This document shows, in pieces, positions 27,600 to 35,659 of a stretch of 64,000 nucleotides of DNA. The stretch covers positions 91,900 through 155,899 of the forward strand of contig CAJPJR010000001.1 in the NCBI GenBank assembly GCA_905369775.1, written 5' to 3'. The stretch is from Prevotellaceae bacterium UBA1746 (lineage in GTDB: Bacteria > Bacteroidota > Bacteroidia > Bacteroidales > Bacteroidaceae). The translations under genes and the position numbers were made by a program. The notes beneath the pieces were generated by a model. The model was not told the origin of the DNA. It saw only the letters and a program-made list of their open reading frames with translations, and did not search any database. Every line of letters starts with the position of its first letter. Position 1 is the first letter of the stretch.

Positions 27600-27674
27600 T
27601 GGTAGTCCCTAGGAGAGTCGAACTCCTCTTTAGAGAATGAAAATCTCTCGTCCTAACCGATAGACGAAGGGACC
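27600..27674 (-). tRNA. tRNA-Glu (anticodon TTC)
   Basis: The minus strand folds into a full cloverleaf: acceptor stem GGTCCCT/AGGGACT (first pair G-U), D-loop GTCTATCGGTTAGGAC, anticodon loop TTTTCAT with TTC, T-arm with GTTCGAC, and an encoded CCA end at 27602-27600. 75 bases including CCA. Confidence 0.95.
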
Positions 27675-27734
27675 ATTTTGCTTAAGGCTTTACAGCGTCG
27701 CTTGTGGTGTGCCGTTGTTCCCTGTTTGCGAGTG

Positions 27735-27765
27735 CAAAGGTAGCGCTTTTTTCTCAACTACCAAA
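27735..27765 (-). promoter_or_regulatory. tRNA-Glu promoter
   Basis: On the minus strand: TTTG at 27765-27762, a 19-base spacer, TACCTTTG at 27742-27735. The leader to the mature tRNA is about 54 bases. The -33 box and spacer lie inside repeat locus R4. Confidence 0.75.
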
Positions 27766-27846
27766 CTCTTCGGCCATTTTTTTGCGCGAAAAGTGCATTT
27801 TTCTCCTTCAACTCCCATTTCACGGGCCAAAAACGGGCAAATTTCT
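27742..27846. repeat. 21-bp phased intergenic repeat, locus R4 (about 5 units)
   Basis: Units start at 27742, 27763, 27784, 27805 and 27826. The best is 27784-27804 (GCGCGAAAAGTGCATTTTTC). It fills the spacer between the tRNA-Glu promoter and recO and overlaps that promoter. Confidence 0.6.
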
Positions 27847-27869
27847 TTTTTCTGACGTACATTCGCCTC

Positions 27870-28592
27870 ATGTTGCTCCAAGACCGAATTTTAGTGCTCC
27901 GCACCCTGCGCTATGCCGACGATCGCCTCATCGTCGAAGCCCTTGCGCGCACGCAGGGGCGCGTTTCCTTCATTGTTCGCATCACCCACTCACCGCGTGC
28001 GGCGGTGCGCCACACCCTCTTCACCCCGCTGGCGGTCATCGACATCGAGTGGAACCGCCCACGAAACGGACAACTCGGCAAACCGCTCTCGGCGCGCGTG
28101 GCACTGCCCCGCCTCACGCTACACACCGTACCGGCCAAAACTGCCGTCGTCCTCTTTCTGGCCGAAATGCTCTTGCACGTGGTGCACAGCGAGGAGGCCG
28201 ATACGGCCATTTTCGACTTTGTGGAGGCCGCCTTGCAGTGGTTCGACACGGCCGAACAAAACTTTGCCAACTTCCATCTGGTGTTTCTCATGCGACTCAC
28301 CCGTTTTCTCGGCATCGCCCCCGATCTTTCGCAGGCCGGACTCCCCTACTTCGATTTGATCGGCGGACGATTTGTGGCGGTGCGCCCCATGCACGCTCAT
28401 CTTTTGGAGGGCGAGGAGGCGAGTGTGTTCGCCAATCTGCTGCGCATGAACTTTTCGACGATGCACCTCTTTCGTTTTTCGCGCGCGCAGCGCAATCGCA
28501 TTCTCGATGTGCTCATCGACTACTATCGTTTGCACCTCGCGGCCATGCCCGAGCTCAACAGTCCGGACGTGTTGCGCACGCTCTTCGACTAA
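27870..28592 (+). CDS. recO: DNA repair protein RecO
   Basis: RecFOR-pathway mediator that loads RecA on SSB-coated DNA. 240 aa. The N-terminal OB fold starts with MLLQDRILVLRTLRYADDRLIVEALAR split across its first strands, followed by the helical domain with FLMRLTRFLGIAPDL, and GGRFV in the region that carries the zinc site in other RecO proteins. This copy contains no cysteine at all, so the zinc finger is absent. It converges on yaaA, with only one base between the two stop codons. Confidence 0.92.
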   Translation: MLLQDRILVLRTLRYADDRLIVEALARTQGRVSFIVRITHSPRAAVRHTLFTPLAVIDIEWNRPRNGQLGKPLSARVALPRLTLHTVPAKTAVVLFLAEMLLHVVHSEEADTAIFDFVEAALQWFDTAEQNFANFHLVFLMRLTRFLGIAPDLSQAGLPYFDLIGGRFVAVRPMHAHLLEGEEASVFANLLRMNFSTMHLFRFSRAQRNRILDVLIDYYRLHLAAMPELNSPDVLRTLFD

Positions 28593-28593
28593 A

Positions 28594-29349
28594 TCAGGCG
28601 CCGCACACCCAGAGATAGGGTATTTTCTCATCGGGCAGGTGGGCAAAACCCTCGTACTCGAAATCGAGCAAGTCTTCCGGCGCGCTCAGGCGCCGAGTGA
28701 GTGCCTGGCGAACCATCGCCCCACGCATCATCTTGACATAGACCACCACGGTTTTGAGTTGCTCGCCCTTCATCACACGAAACTCCGGAGCGACAACGCG
28801 CACTTCGCGGGTCACACGTGTCCAGTCGAAAAGCCGCTTCATCTCGCCGCTGGCCAGATAGAGCAGCACGCCGTCGTCGGCCCGAACACTATCGATGAGC
28901 ACGTCGGTGAGCCGAGACTTCCAATAATCGAAAAGCGACTGCTCGCCGTCGGGAGCCGGTGCGCTGCCCTCCAACCGATAGGAGGCAATGCCGTCGAGCG
29001 GACGGTTGAGCCCGTAGAGGAAGGAGGTGATCCACAGATGCTCTTGCGCGTAGTCCATCTCGGCGGCATCGAAGGTTTCGGCGCGGAGATGACGATAGGC
29101 CATACCGGCGTAGGTGAGTACGGCGGGTGCAGTGGTGGGATGAGCCAACAGGGCGGCGTAGTCGAGTGCGGCACGCGCGCCGATGCGCGGAGTGGTGTGC
29201 AAAAGCGCGGCCAGTTCTTCGCCGCTGCGCCGGCTCAATTGGGTGGCGATGTCGAGCGCCTCGCTTTGAAAGCGCGGGATGCTCTGCGACGGCGAAGTCT
29301 CCGCGGCGACGCACTGCATCTGTTTGGCCGGTGAAAGAAGAATTTGCAT
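28594..29349 (-). CDS. yaaA: YaaA peroxide-stress protein (DUF328)
   Basis: 251 aa member of the YaaA family, which in E. coli limits intracellular iron and DNA damage during hydrogen peroxide stress. The N-terminal ILLSPAKQM, the central MDYAQEHLWITSFLYGLNRP, LEGSAPAP and LYLASGEMKRLFDW, and the C-terminal KMMRGAMVR and the DFEYEGFAH segment are family hallmarks. ATG at 29349 is supported by MQILLSPAKQM being the family N-terminus; the open frame reaches 29526 without similarity. Upstream is an unusual motif-rich spacer. Confidence 0.93.
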   Translation of the reverse strand: MQILLSPAKQMQCVAAETSPSQSIPRFQSEALDIATQLSRRSGEELAALLHTTPRIGARAALDYAALLAHPTTAPAVLTYAGMAYRHLRAETFDAAEMDYAQEHLWITSFLYGLNRPLDGIASYRLEGSAPAPDGEQSLFDYWKSRLTDVLIDSVRADDGVLLYLASGEMKRLFDWTRVTREVRVVAPEFRVMKGEQLKTVVVYVKMMRGAMVRQALTRRLSAPEDLLDFEYEGFAHLPDEKIPYLWVCGA

Positions 29350-29577
29350 GGAAGAGGAAGAATAGGGGGATGAAAGATGAGGGAGCAAACGGGAAAAACA
29401 AGGAGACCTTTCCATCGAAACGCGGGACATCACGACGAGCGTCTCGCTTTTTTGTCGGGTGACGCGACGACGAACGCGAGCATCGCGATGCGCCGAAACG
29501 CACTTGCGAAGAGAGAGTGAACTCATGCGAAACCTCGCGCACGCGTTACGCGCGCATCAGCTCCTTTTTGTTTTTCG

Positions 29578-29829
29578 CCTTCACCCCTTCACCGAGTTTC
29601 GTATCTCATTCACACACAACCCGATACGGGTGAAGGCTTTTCCATCGAAAAGGTTCACCTTCGGCACCGAACTTCACAGGCACAGCTCGGCATGCCCTGA
29701 AAAGGAGATATTGCACAAAACGATGGAGAACACAAAGGTGAACGAAACGGTGAAGGGAAAAGGCAAAAACCTTCACCTCTAATGCACTCTCCGTGAATAA
29801 ATTACGGGAGGTGAGTGAAGGAGTGAAGG
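29578..29829. repeat. Cluster of GGTGAAGG/CCTTCACC octamers
   Basis: The 543-base gene-free spacer between luxS (3' end) and yaaA (5' end) holds perfect octamers CCTTCACC at 29578-29585 and 29586-29593 (directly abutting), GGTGAAGG at 29629-29636 and 29749-29756, and CCTTCACC at 29770-29777. Heptamers GTGAAGG occur at 29815-29821 and 29823-29829, plus partial copies near 29653 and 29738. The pair 29749/29770 can form a hairpin. Nothing else is recognised in 29350-29892. Confidence 0.65.
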
Positions 29830-29892
29830 CTTTTTTCGAAAACCGATGGATGCGCGCACGCACGATCGCGCGCGAGGCACCTGCAAAAACGT

Positions 29893-30372
29893 TCAATCCG
29901 GATAGTGCAAGCGATCGGGGGTGATGCAGCGCAACACTTCGTCGAGATATTTGCGCGATTCCCACTGCGCCATGGGCAGATCCATCAACCGGAAGTTGCC
30001 GCAATCGCGCGCCGTGGCGCCGGGCACCTCACCCTCGAACGAAACAATGAATTCGAAGGTTTCGATGAGCAGCGGCACGATCTCGCTCGACGTGAGATCG
30101 CCTTTCAAAATCAAGTAATTCCCCGTCAGGCAACCCATGGGGCCCCAATAGATCACGCGGTCGGCCCAAACGGGATGATTGCGCAGGAAGGTGGCGGCGA
30201 GGTGTTCCATGGTGTGAATGGCATTGACGTGCAAAGCCGGTTCGCGGTTGGGCGCTTTCATGCGCACATCGAAAGTGGTGACGATTTCATCGCCCACACG
30301 GTCTTGGCGACTCACATACACCCCACGGCGCAGCGTGAGGTGGTTGACGGTGAAGGAGGGTATTTTCTTCAT
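29893..30372 (-). CDS. luxS: S-ribosylhomocysteine lyase
   Basis: Fe/Zn enzyme splitting S-ribosylhomocysteine to homocysteine and DPD, the precursor of autoinducer-2. 159 aa, full length. The metal-binding HTMEH motif (residues around 53-57) and the Cys of ATARDCGNFRLMD are intact, as are the substrate motifs TFDVRMKAPN and GPMGC. It follows mtnN by 12 bases, so the two successive steps of S-adenosylhomocysteine recycling are one operon. Confidence 0.97.
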   Translation of the reverse strand: MKKIPSFTVNHLTLRRGVYVSRQDRVGDEIVTTFDVRMKAPNREPALHVNAIHTMEHLAATFLRNHPVWADRVIYWGPMGCLTGNYLILKGDLTSSEIVPLLIETFEFIVSFEGEVPGATARDCGNFRLMDLPMAQWESRKYLDEVLRCITPDRLHYPD

Positions 30373-30384
30373 GTTGTGGCTGTT

Positions 30385-31101
30385 TCAAAAAGTGGCGGGG
30401 ATGCGCGAGAGGAAAGTGCGCGTGATGCCAAACGAGCGGTCGGCCATCGTGCCCCAAAAATCTTGATATTGTTCCCAATGCGATTCGGCTCCCGGCGTGT
30501 CGCTGATGACTCGAAAACTCAAAAAGGGCACGCGGTGCAAATAGCAGGTGTGGGCGATGGCGGCGCTCTCCATGTCGACGGCCAGTGCTTCGGGGAAGGC
30601 ACGGCACACGGCCGAGAGTTCGTCGGGATCGGTGATGAACTTGTCGCCGGTGCAGGTCAGGCCGCAGCACACCGGGGTGTCCACGGTGGGATCGGCGGCC
30701 AAGGCGCGCGCCACTTCCAGCAAACGCGCGTCGGCCTCGAAGCGAGCCGGCAGCCCTTGCACCTGACCGTAGGCATTGCCCTCGCCGCACCACACGTCGT
30801 GGTAGACTGTAGAGGCGGCGGCCACGACACCCATCACACCGGGTTCGGGGGCGAGCCCACCGGCACAGCCCGTGCTGATGAGCGCATCGGGGCGATGCGT
30901 CGCGATGAGTGCGGCGGCGGTGAGCGCAGCATTGACTTTCCCGATGCCGCTCATGGCCAGCACGATGGTGTGCACACCCAAGCTTCCGCACAACACAGCG
31001 GGAGCACCGGGCGTGGCGGCCTCCATCGCAGTGCTGTCGGTGAGCAACGCCGCGATTTGGTCATGCTCCACTTGCATGGCCGTGATGATTCCGATTTTCA
31101 T
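30385..31101 (-). CDS. mtnN: 5'-methylthioadenosine/S-adenosylhomocysteine nucleosidase
   Basis: Hydrolyses SAH to S-ribosylhomocysteine plus adenine (and MTA likewise), feeding LuxS. 238 aa. The N-terminus MKIGIITAMQVEHDQI, the SGIGKVNAA motif, STGCAGGL, the VDMESAAIAH active-site segment and FRVISDTPG with the catalytic Asp are visible. First gene of the mtnN-luxS operon. It diverges from the YfhO gene across a 91-base region holding a -7 box in each direction. Confidence 0.95.
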   Translation of the reverse strand: MKIGIITAMQVEHDQIAALLTDSTAMEAATPGAPAVLCGSLGVHTIVLAMSGIGKVNAALTAAALIATHRPDALISTGCAGGLAPEPGVMGVVAAASTVYHDVWCGEGNAYGQVQGLPARFEADARLLEVARALAADPTVDTPVCCGLTCTGDKFITDPDELSAVCRAFPEALAVDMESAAIAHTCYLHRVPFLSFRVISDTPGAESHWEQYQDFWGTMADRSFGITRTFLSRIPATF

Positions 31102-31127
31102 GAGGAGATTTTATTGAGATTTGCCTA

Positions 31128-31135
31128 CAAAAATA
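31128..31135 (-). promoter_or_regulatory. -7 box for mtnN-luxS
   Basis: TATTTTTG on the minus strand (plus CAAAAATA); leader about 20 bases. No matching -33 TTTG was found. Confidence 0.5.
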
Positions 31136-31157
31136 CGGCTTTTCGCCCGACATTGTG

Positions 31158-31165
31158 TAACTTTG
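31158..31165 (+). promoter_or_regulatory. -7 box for the YfhO gene
   Basis: TAACTTTG matches TAnnTTTG, 27 bases before the ATG. No TTTG at the -33 distance. Confidence 0.5.
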
Positions 31166-31192
31166 CCCATTAATAATCATGTAACTAATCAG

Positions 31193-33865
31193 ATGAAACA
31201 ATTTCTTCGCCGCTCATGGCCCGACCTCGTGGTTGTGCTGTGTTTCCTGCTGGTGAGTTTCGCCTATTTTGCCACGCCCATCAGCGAAGGTCTCGTGTTG
31301 GGCGGTCACGACACCGTGGCCGGCATGGGACAGGGACAGGAACAAACCGCTTATCATGAGGCCACGGGCGAACGCTCCCGTTGGACCAACAGTATTTTCT
31401 CGGGAATGCCCACTTATCAGATTTCGCCGACCTACGGTTCGACGAAGGTGATGGGCGTGGTCGAGACGGTGGTGCGGCTTTGCACCTCCGGCCCGCTCGG
31501 GTTCCTCTTCCTCTATCTCTTCGGGTTCTACCTGCTGATGCGCGCGCTCCGTTTCAAGCCGCTGCTCTCGGCATTTGGGGCGACGGCATGGGCCTTCTCG
31601 AGCTATTTTCTCATCATCATCGCCGCCGGTCACCTCTGGAAGGTGAATACCCTCGGGTTCATTCCGCCCACCATCGCAGGATTGGTGCTGGCCTACCGCG
31701 GCAAATACTTGTGGGGAGCTACCGTCACGGCGCTCTTTGCCGCCTTGCAAATTGCGGCCAACCACTTGCAGATGACTTACTATTTCCTCTTTGTCATGCT
31801 CTTTGTGGCGGTGGCCTACGGCATCGAGGCCTTGCGCAGCAAAACCCTCGGCCGCTGGGCGAAAGCCACCGGCGCACTCCTGGTGGGAGGACTCCTGGCG
31901 GCAGCGGTCAACCTGCCCAACCTCTACCACACGTGGCAATACTCGAAAGAGTCGATGCGCGGAAAGACGGAACTGACCGTCGCGGCACCGAAAACGGCCG
32001 AGCAGAAGGAAGCCCCCGAAGCAGAGGGCACCGACGGATTGGCGCGCGACTACATCACCCAATGGAGCTATGGCATCGACGAGACGCTCACGCTCTTGAT
32101 GCCCGACTTCAAAGGCGGCGGATCGAGCAGCATTCTCGAACGCGACGGCGTGGAGGGGCTCAAAGGCTACGATGAGTTCTATCAATATGCCACGCAGTTG
32201 CAACAGGCCACCGGTTCGGGCAATATCCCGGGCATCAACCAGTATTGGGGTGACCAACCGTTCACGGTGGGTCCCGTTTATGTGGGAGCCATCATTTGCT
32301 TCCTCTTCCTACTCGGCCTCGGCTTGGTGCGCGGACCGCTCAAGTGGGCGCTTGCCGCGGCCACCCTGCTCTCTTTCCTCTTCGCATGGGGACACAATTT
32401 CATGGGAGCCACCGACTTCTTCATCGATGTGCTGCCGATGTATGCGAAGTTCCGCACCGTGTCGTCGGCTTTAGTGATTGCCGAATTCACCATGCCCGTC
32501 TTGGCGATGCTTGCCTTGGCCGAAGTGATTCGCCATCCCGAAAAGATTTTCGGCACGCGACGCGGCAAAATCTCCCTCGGTGTGGCAGCGGTGCTCACCG
32601 TCGGCGTGAGTCTGTTCTACGCTCTCGTGCCCGATGCCTCGAACCTCCTCTCGACAGCCGACAGCCAAGCTTTCGCTCAATTGCAGCAACTCGGTCTGCC
32701 CGCCGATTTCGTCAATGGCTACAAAGGGGCCATCCTGCAACTCCACGCGGCCATCCTCTCAGCCACGGCTTGGCGTGCTTTCTTCCTTTCGCTCATTGCC
32801 CTTGCGCTGGTGGCCGCTTATGCCAAATGGCCGAAAGCCATTCCCTCCGCAGCTGTGGTGGGCGTGCTCCTCGTCCTCACGCTCGGCGACCTCTGGAACA
32901 TCGATCGTCGCTACTTGAACACCGACAGTTTCAAAGAACCCGAAGCGATGCAAGGCAACTTTGCCAAATCGCCCGCCGATCAGCTCATTTTGAAGGACAA
33001 AGATCCCGACTACCGCGTGCTGAATCTTTCCGGTGGCAGCCCGTTCAACGAGACTTCGAACCAAACGGCTTTCTGGCACAAGTCGATCGGTGGCTATCAC
33101 GCCGCGAAACTCCGTCGCTACCAGGAGTTGATCAATTTCTATCTCGACAACGAATGCCAGCACCTCAGCGAAGCTGCTCAAAAGGCTTATGCCCAGGCGG
33201 CAGCCGACAGTGCGCAACTTGCCGCGCGCGGCATCCGCAGCCAGGAGCAACTGAATGCGTATGTGGCCTCGACCTTCAACACCGATTCGGTGACGCCGGT
33301 GCTCAACATGCTCAACATGAAGTGGGTGATTCTCGGCAATGGCAACATCGCCCTGCAAAATGCTCACGCCAACGGCAATGCTTGGTTTGTCAACGAGGTG
33401 AAGTTCGTGCCTAATGCCGATGCCGAGATCCAAGCACTCGGAAAGCTCGATCTGAAACACCAAGCGGTGGCCGATGCCCGGTTCGAATCGTTGCTCAAAG
33501 GCGCCACCGACGGACAAGGCCGCATCGAGCTCAAGCACTATGCGCCGAATGAACTGCGCTACACGAGCGACAACAGCAAAGACGGCGTGGCGGTGTTCTC
33601 CGAAATCTACTATCCGGGCTGGACGGCCACCATCGACGGCAAACCGGTGGAAGTGGCCCGCGTGAACTATGTGTTGCGCGCCCTCCGCGTTCCCGCCGGA
33701 CACCATGAGATCGTCCTTACGTTCCGCCCCACCTCGGTGACGACGACCGAATACATCGCTTATGCGGCCATCGTGCTGCTGATTGTCGGTTTCCTCTTCG
33801 CGGCATGGCGCCAATGGCGCACGGCCGGCGGGACCACCGACGAACAAGAAACGCCGGTTGCCTGA
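31193..33865 (+). CDS. YfhO family polytopic membrane protein
   Basis: 890 aa integral membrane protein with about a dozen hydrophobic segments, then a large C-terminal soluble part (about residues 600-850) and a final membrane helix (YIAYAAIVLLIVGFLFAAW). The long first periplasmic loop contains GHDTVAGMGQGQEQ and the downstream PTYQISPTYGS segment typical of Bacteroidetes YfhO proteins. The YfhO fold is GT-C glycosyltransferase-like; in Gram-positives YfhO glycosylates lipoteichoic acid, but the substrate here is unknown. A role in envelope glycan modification is inference. ATG at 31193 is used; a TTG at 31121 would put the -7 box inside the gene. Possible terminator at 33954-33996. Confidence 0.88.
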   Translation: MKQFLRRSWPDLVVVLCFLLVSFAYFATPISEGLVLGGHDTVAGMGQGQEQTAYHEATGERSRWTNSIFSGMPTYQISPTYGSTKVMGVVETVVRLCTSGPLGFLFLYLFGFYLLMRALRFKPLLSAFGATAWAFSSYFLIIIAAGHLWKVNTLGFIPPTIAGLVLAYRGKYLWGATVTALFAALQIAANHLQMTYYFLFVMLFVAVAYGIEALRSKTLGRWAKATGALLVGGLLAAAVNLPNLYHTWQYSKESMRGKTELTVAAPKTAEQKEAPEAEGTDGLARDYITQWSYGIDETLTLLMPDFKGGGSSSILERDGVEGLKGYDEFYQYATQLQQATGSGNIPGINQYWGDQPFTVGPVYVGAIICFLFLLGLGLVRGPLKWALAAATLLSFLFAWGHNFMGATDFFIDVLPMYAKFRTVSSALVIAEFTMPVLAMLALAEVIRHPEKIFGTRRGKISLGVAAVLTVGVSLFYALVPDASNLLSTADSQAFAQLQQLGLPADFVNGYKGAILQLHAAILSATAWRAFFLSLIALALVAAYAKWPKAIPSAAVVGVLLVLTLGDLWNIDRRYLNTDSFKEPEAMQGNFAKSPADQLILKDKDPDYRVLNLSGGSPFNETSNQTAFWHKSIGGYHAAKLRRYQELINFYLDNECQHLSEAAQKAYAQAAADSAQLAARGIRSQEQLNAYVASTFNTDSVTPVLNMLNMKWVILGNGNIALQNAHANGNAWFVNEVKFVPNADAEIQALGKLDLKHQAVADARFESLLKGATDGQGRIELKHYAPNELRYTSDNSKDGVAVFSEIYYPGWTATIDGKPVEVARVNYVLRALRVPAGHHEIVLTFRPTSVTTTEYIAYAAIVLLIVGFLFAAWRQWRTAGGTTDEQETPVA

Positions 33866-33953
33866 TGCACCACTCGACGAAACCGACTATCGACCACAAT
33901 GGGCCGACCGCCTAAGTTAGGCAGACCGGTTTCGACAAGGCAAACACTCACAG

Positions 33954-33996
33954 AACTCCCCGATGCACCTCCTCCACAAGGCGCACGGGGAGTTTT
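33954..33996 (+). terminator. Possible terminator after the YfhO gene
   Basis: AACTCCCCG (33954-33962) pairs with CGGGGAGTT (33986-33994), followed by TTTT (33993-33996). The 23-base loop can pair partly. It could also act as an attenuator in front of msrAB. Confidence 0.5.
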
Positions 33997-34049
33997 GCCA
34001 TCTGCTCCGACTCAACATCAGCTCAATCAAACCTTCTAATATACAAACC

Positions 34050-35150
34050 ATGCGTACTCCTTTCCAACTCCTGGTTGCCGTCGCTGCACTGGGGCTGGCC
34101 TTCGGGCTGACGCTCACGGCTTGCGCACGCACACAACACAATCTCAAAAACACCAACACAATGAATGATACGGCCACCCTCTATTTTGCCGGAGGATGCT
34201 TCTGGGGCACCGAGCATTTCTTCAAACAAATCAACGGCGTACTGGACACCCGCGTGGGTTATGCCAACGGCCATGTAGAAAATCCCACCTACGAACAGGT
34301 GTGCGGACACCAAACCGGATTTGCCGAAACGGTCGAGGTGAAATATGACCCGCAACGGCTCCCTCTCACGCTCTTGGTCCAACTCTTTTTCCGAACAATC
34401 GACCCGACCAGCGTGAACCGCCAAGGCGGAGACGTGGGACCGCAATACCGCACCGGCATCTACTATACCGATCCTGCACTCCGCCCGCTGCTCGTGGCCG
34501 AGAAAGCAAAATTGGCCGCCGCCATCGGGCGACCGGTGGCCGTCGAGGTCGAACCGCTGCACAACTTCTATGCGGCCGAGGACTACCACCAAGACTATCT
34601 CGACGTGCATCCCGGCGGCTATTGCCATGTGCCGAGTGCGCTCTTCGAGGAAGCCCGACGCGCCAATGCCGATGCGCTCCAAAAAAACACCTACCGAAAA
34701 CCCACGGACGAAGAGTTGCGGCGACGACTCACCGACGTGCAATACGCCGTGACGCAAAAGGCGGCCACCGAAGCCCCGCATCAAAATGCCTACGACAAGG
34801 AATTCCGGCCGGGCATCTATGTTGACATCACCACCGGCGAACCGCTTTTCCTTTCGACCGACAAATTTGAATCGGGATGCGGATGGCCGGCCTTCTCGAA
34901 GCCCATCGATCCGCATCTGCTCGACAACCTCACCGACAATAGTCACGGCATGCACCGCACGGAGGTGCGCAGCAAACTCGGCGGTGCCCACCTCGGCCAC
35001 GTCTTCAACGACGGACCGAAAGCCACCGGAGGCCTGCGCTATTGCATCAACAGTGCTTCGTTGCGTTTCGTCCCCAAAGCGGAAATGGAACGCGAAGGCT
35101 ACGGCGCGCTCCTCCCGCTGCTCGAAACACCGAAGGCGGGACAGCACTAA
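34050..35150 (+). CDS. msrAB: Bifunctional methionine sulfoxide reductase A/B, lipoprotein
   Basis: Repairs oxidised methionine, reducing both S (MsrA) and R (MsrB) sulfoxides. 366 aa. From ATG 34050 there is a signal peptide with lipobox ending LTAC (Cys25), so the enzyme is predicted to be lipid-anchored outside the inner membrane. MsrA follows (GGCFWGTEH, catalytic Cys50), with QYRTGIYY and DYHQDYL; then MsrB (GCGWPAFSKP, GGAHLGHVF, catalytic Cys in RYCINSASLRF). The CxxC zinc pairs found in many MsrB domains are absent. An in-frame ATG at 34161 would give a cytoplasmic form without the signal. Reducing power could come from the TlpA/DsbD system encoded at 48-51.6 kb (inference). Confidence 0.94.
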   Translation: MRTPFQLLVAVAALGLAFGLTLTACARTQHNLKNTNTMNDTATLYFAGGCFWGTEHFFKQINGVLDTRVGYANGHVENPTYEQVCGHQTGFAETVEVKYDPQRLPLTLLVQLFFRTIDPTSVNRQGGDVGPQYRTGIYYTDPALRPLLVAEKAKLAAAIGRPVAVEVEPLHNFYAAEDYHQDYLDVHPGGYCHVPSALFEEARRANADALQKNTYRKPTDEELRRRLTDVQYAVTQKAATEAPHQNAYDKEFRPGIYVDITTGEPLFLSTDKFESGCGWPAFSKPIDPHLLDNLTDNSHGMHRTEVRSKLGGAHLGHVFNDGPKATGGLRYCINSASLRFVPKAEMEREGYGALLPLLETPKAGQH

Positions 35151-35258
35151 ACCCTATCTGCCGGTCGACGGCTTTCGTCCCCCGCTTGCTCAGACCGCTC
35201 CTCGTCTATCCGGCGAGGGGCGGTTTGCGTTTCGGGGCTGCGCGGAGTGGCTGCATTG

Positions 35259-35342
35259 CATTCCCAATTCGCGGCGGTGCCCCCCCGATTCGCATCGTGA
35301 CCTTCCCGATTCGCGTCGAGACCTTCCCGATTCACGTTGGGG
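35259..35342. repeat. Four tandem 21-bp units (minisatellite-like)
   Basis: Units at 35259-35279, 35280-35300, 35301-35321 and 35322-35342 share the core TTCCCGATTCGCGTCGAGA; units 3 and 4 begin identically with CCTTCCCGATTC. They are non-coding, between msrAB and the PSP1 gene. The same 21-bp period and CCCGATT core occur in locus R5 immediately after, so they may be a freshly expanded version of the dispersed repeat. Confidence 0.8.
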
Positions 35343-35377
35343 CACGTTCCTTTGTCTGTCATCCGTGCGGGCCGCAG

Positions 35378-35461
35378 AACGAAAATGCCCGATTTTTCAT
35401 CGATTGTAGGGGATTTTCTGCGCAGTGTCCCCAACTTTTGTCTCAAAGGCGAGAAGGCGGC
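35378..35461. repeat. 21-bp phased intergenic repeat, locus R5 (about 4 units)
   Basis: Units start at 35378, 35399, 35420 and 35441. On the minus strand two of them read ACAAAAGTTGGGGACACTG and ATGAAAAATCGGGCATTTTC. The locus lies 60-140 bases upstream of the PSP1-gldH promoter. The rest of the 35151-35659 spacer shows only the tandem repeat and the promoter. Confidence 0.65.
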
Positions 35462-35521
35462 GGCGCAAGTTTCGAGGACGGAGACAAAACAAGGGTGCAG
35501 ACTGCTAAAACCCTCCATTCG

Positions 35522-35553
35522 TTTGGTACTTCCGACAGAAAAATATACTTTTG
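35522..35553 (+). promoter_or_regulatory. Promoter of the PSP1-gldH(-porT) operon
   Basis: TTTG at 35522-35525, a 20-base spacer, TACTTTTG at 35546-35553: exact consensus. The leader to the ATG at 35660 is about 100 bases. Confidence 0.85.
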
Positions 35554-35659
35554 CGTATGAGGGTGAATTGTATCCTTACGGCACGATGCACCCCACTCCA
35601 TTCCCGGCTGCCGACAGCTGCGCGCTGTCGAGAAAAAAGCCGTCACTATATTTTTCTAC

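Noticed and set aside
29459..29782. 107-codon open frame between yaaA and luxS
   Set aside because: Spans the octamer cluster, product not recognisable, and no promoter box or signal supports it.
35259..35342. Possible CRISPR array
   Set aside because: Units are 21 bp and directly abut with no spacers; no cas gene is nearby.
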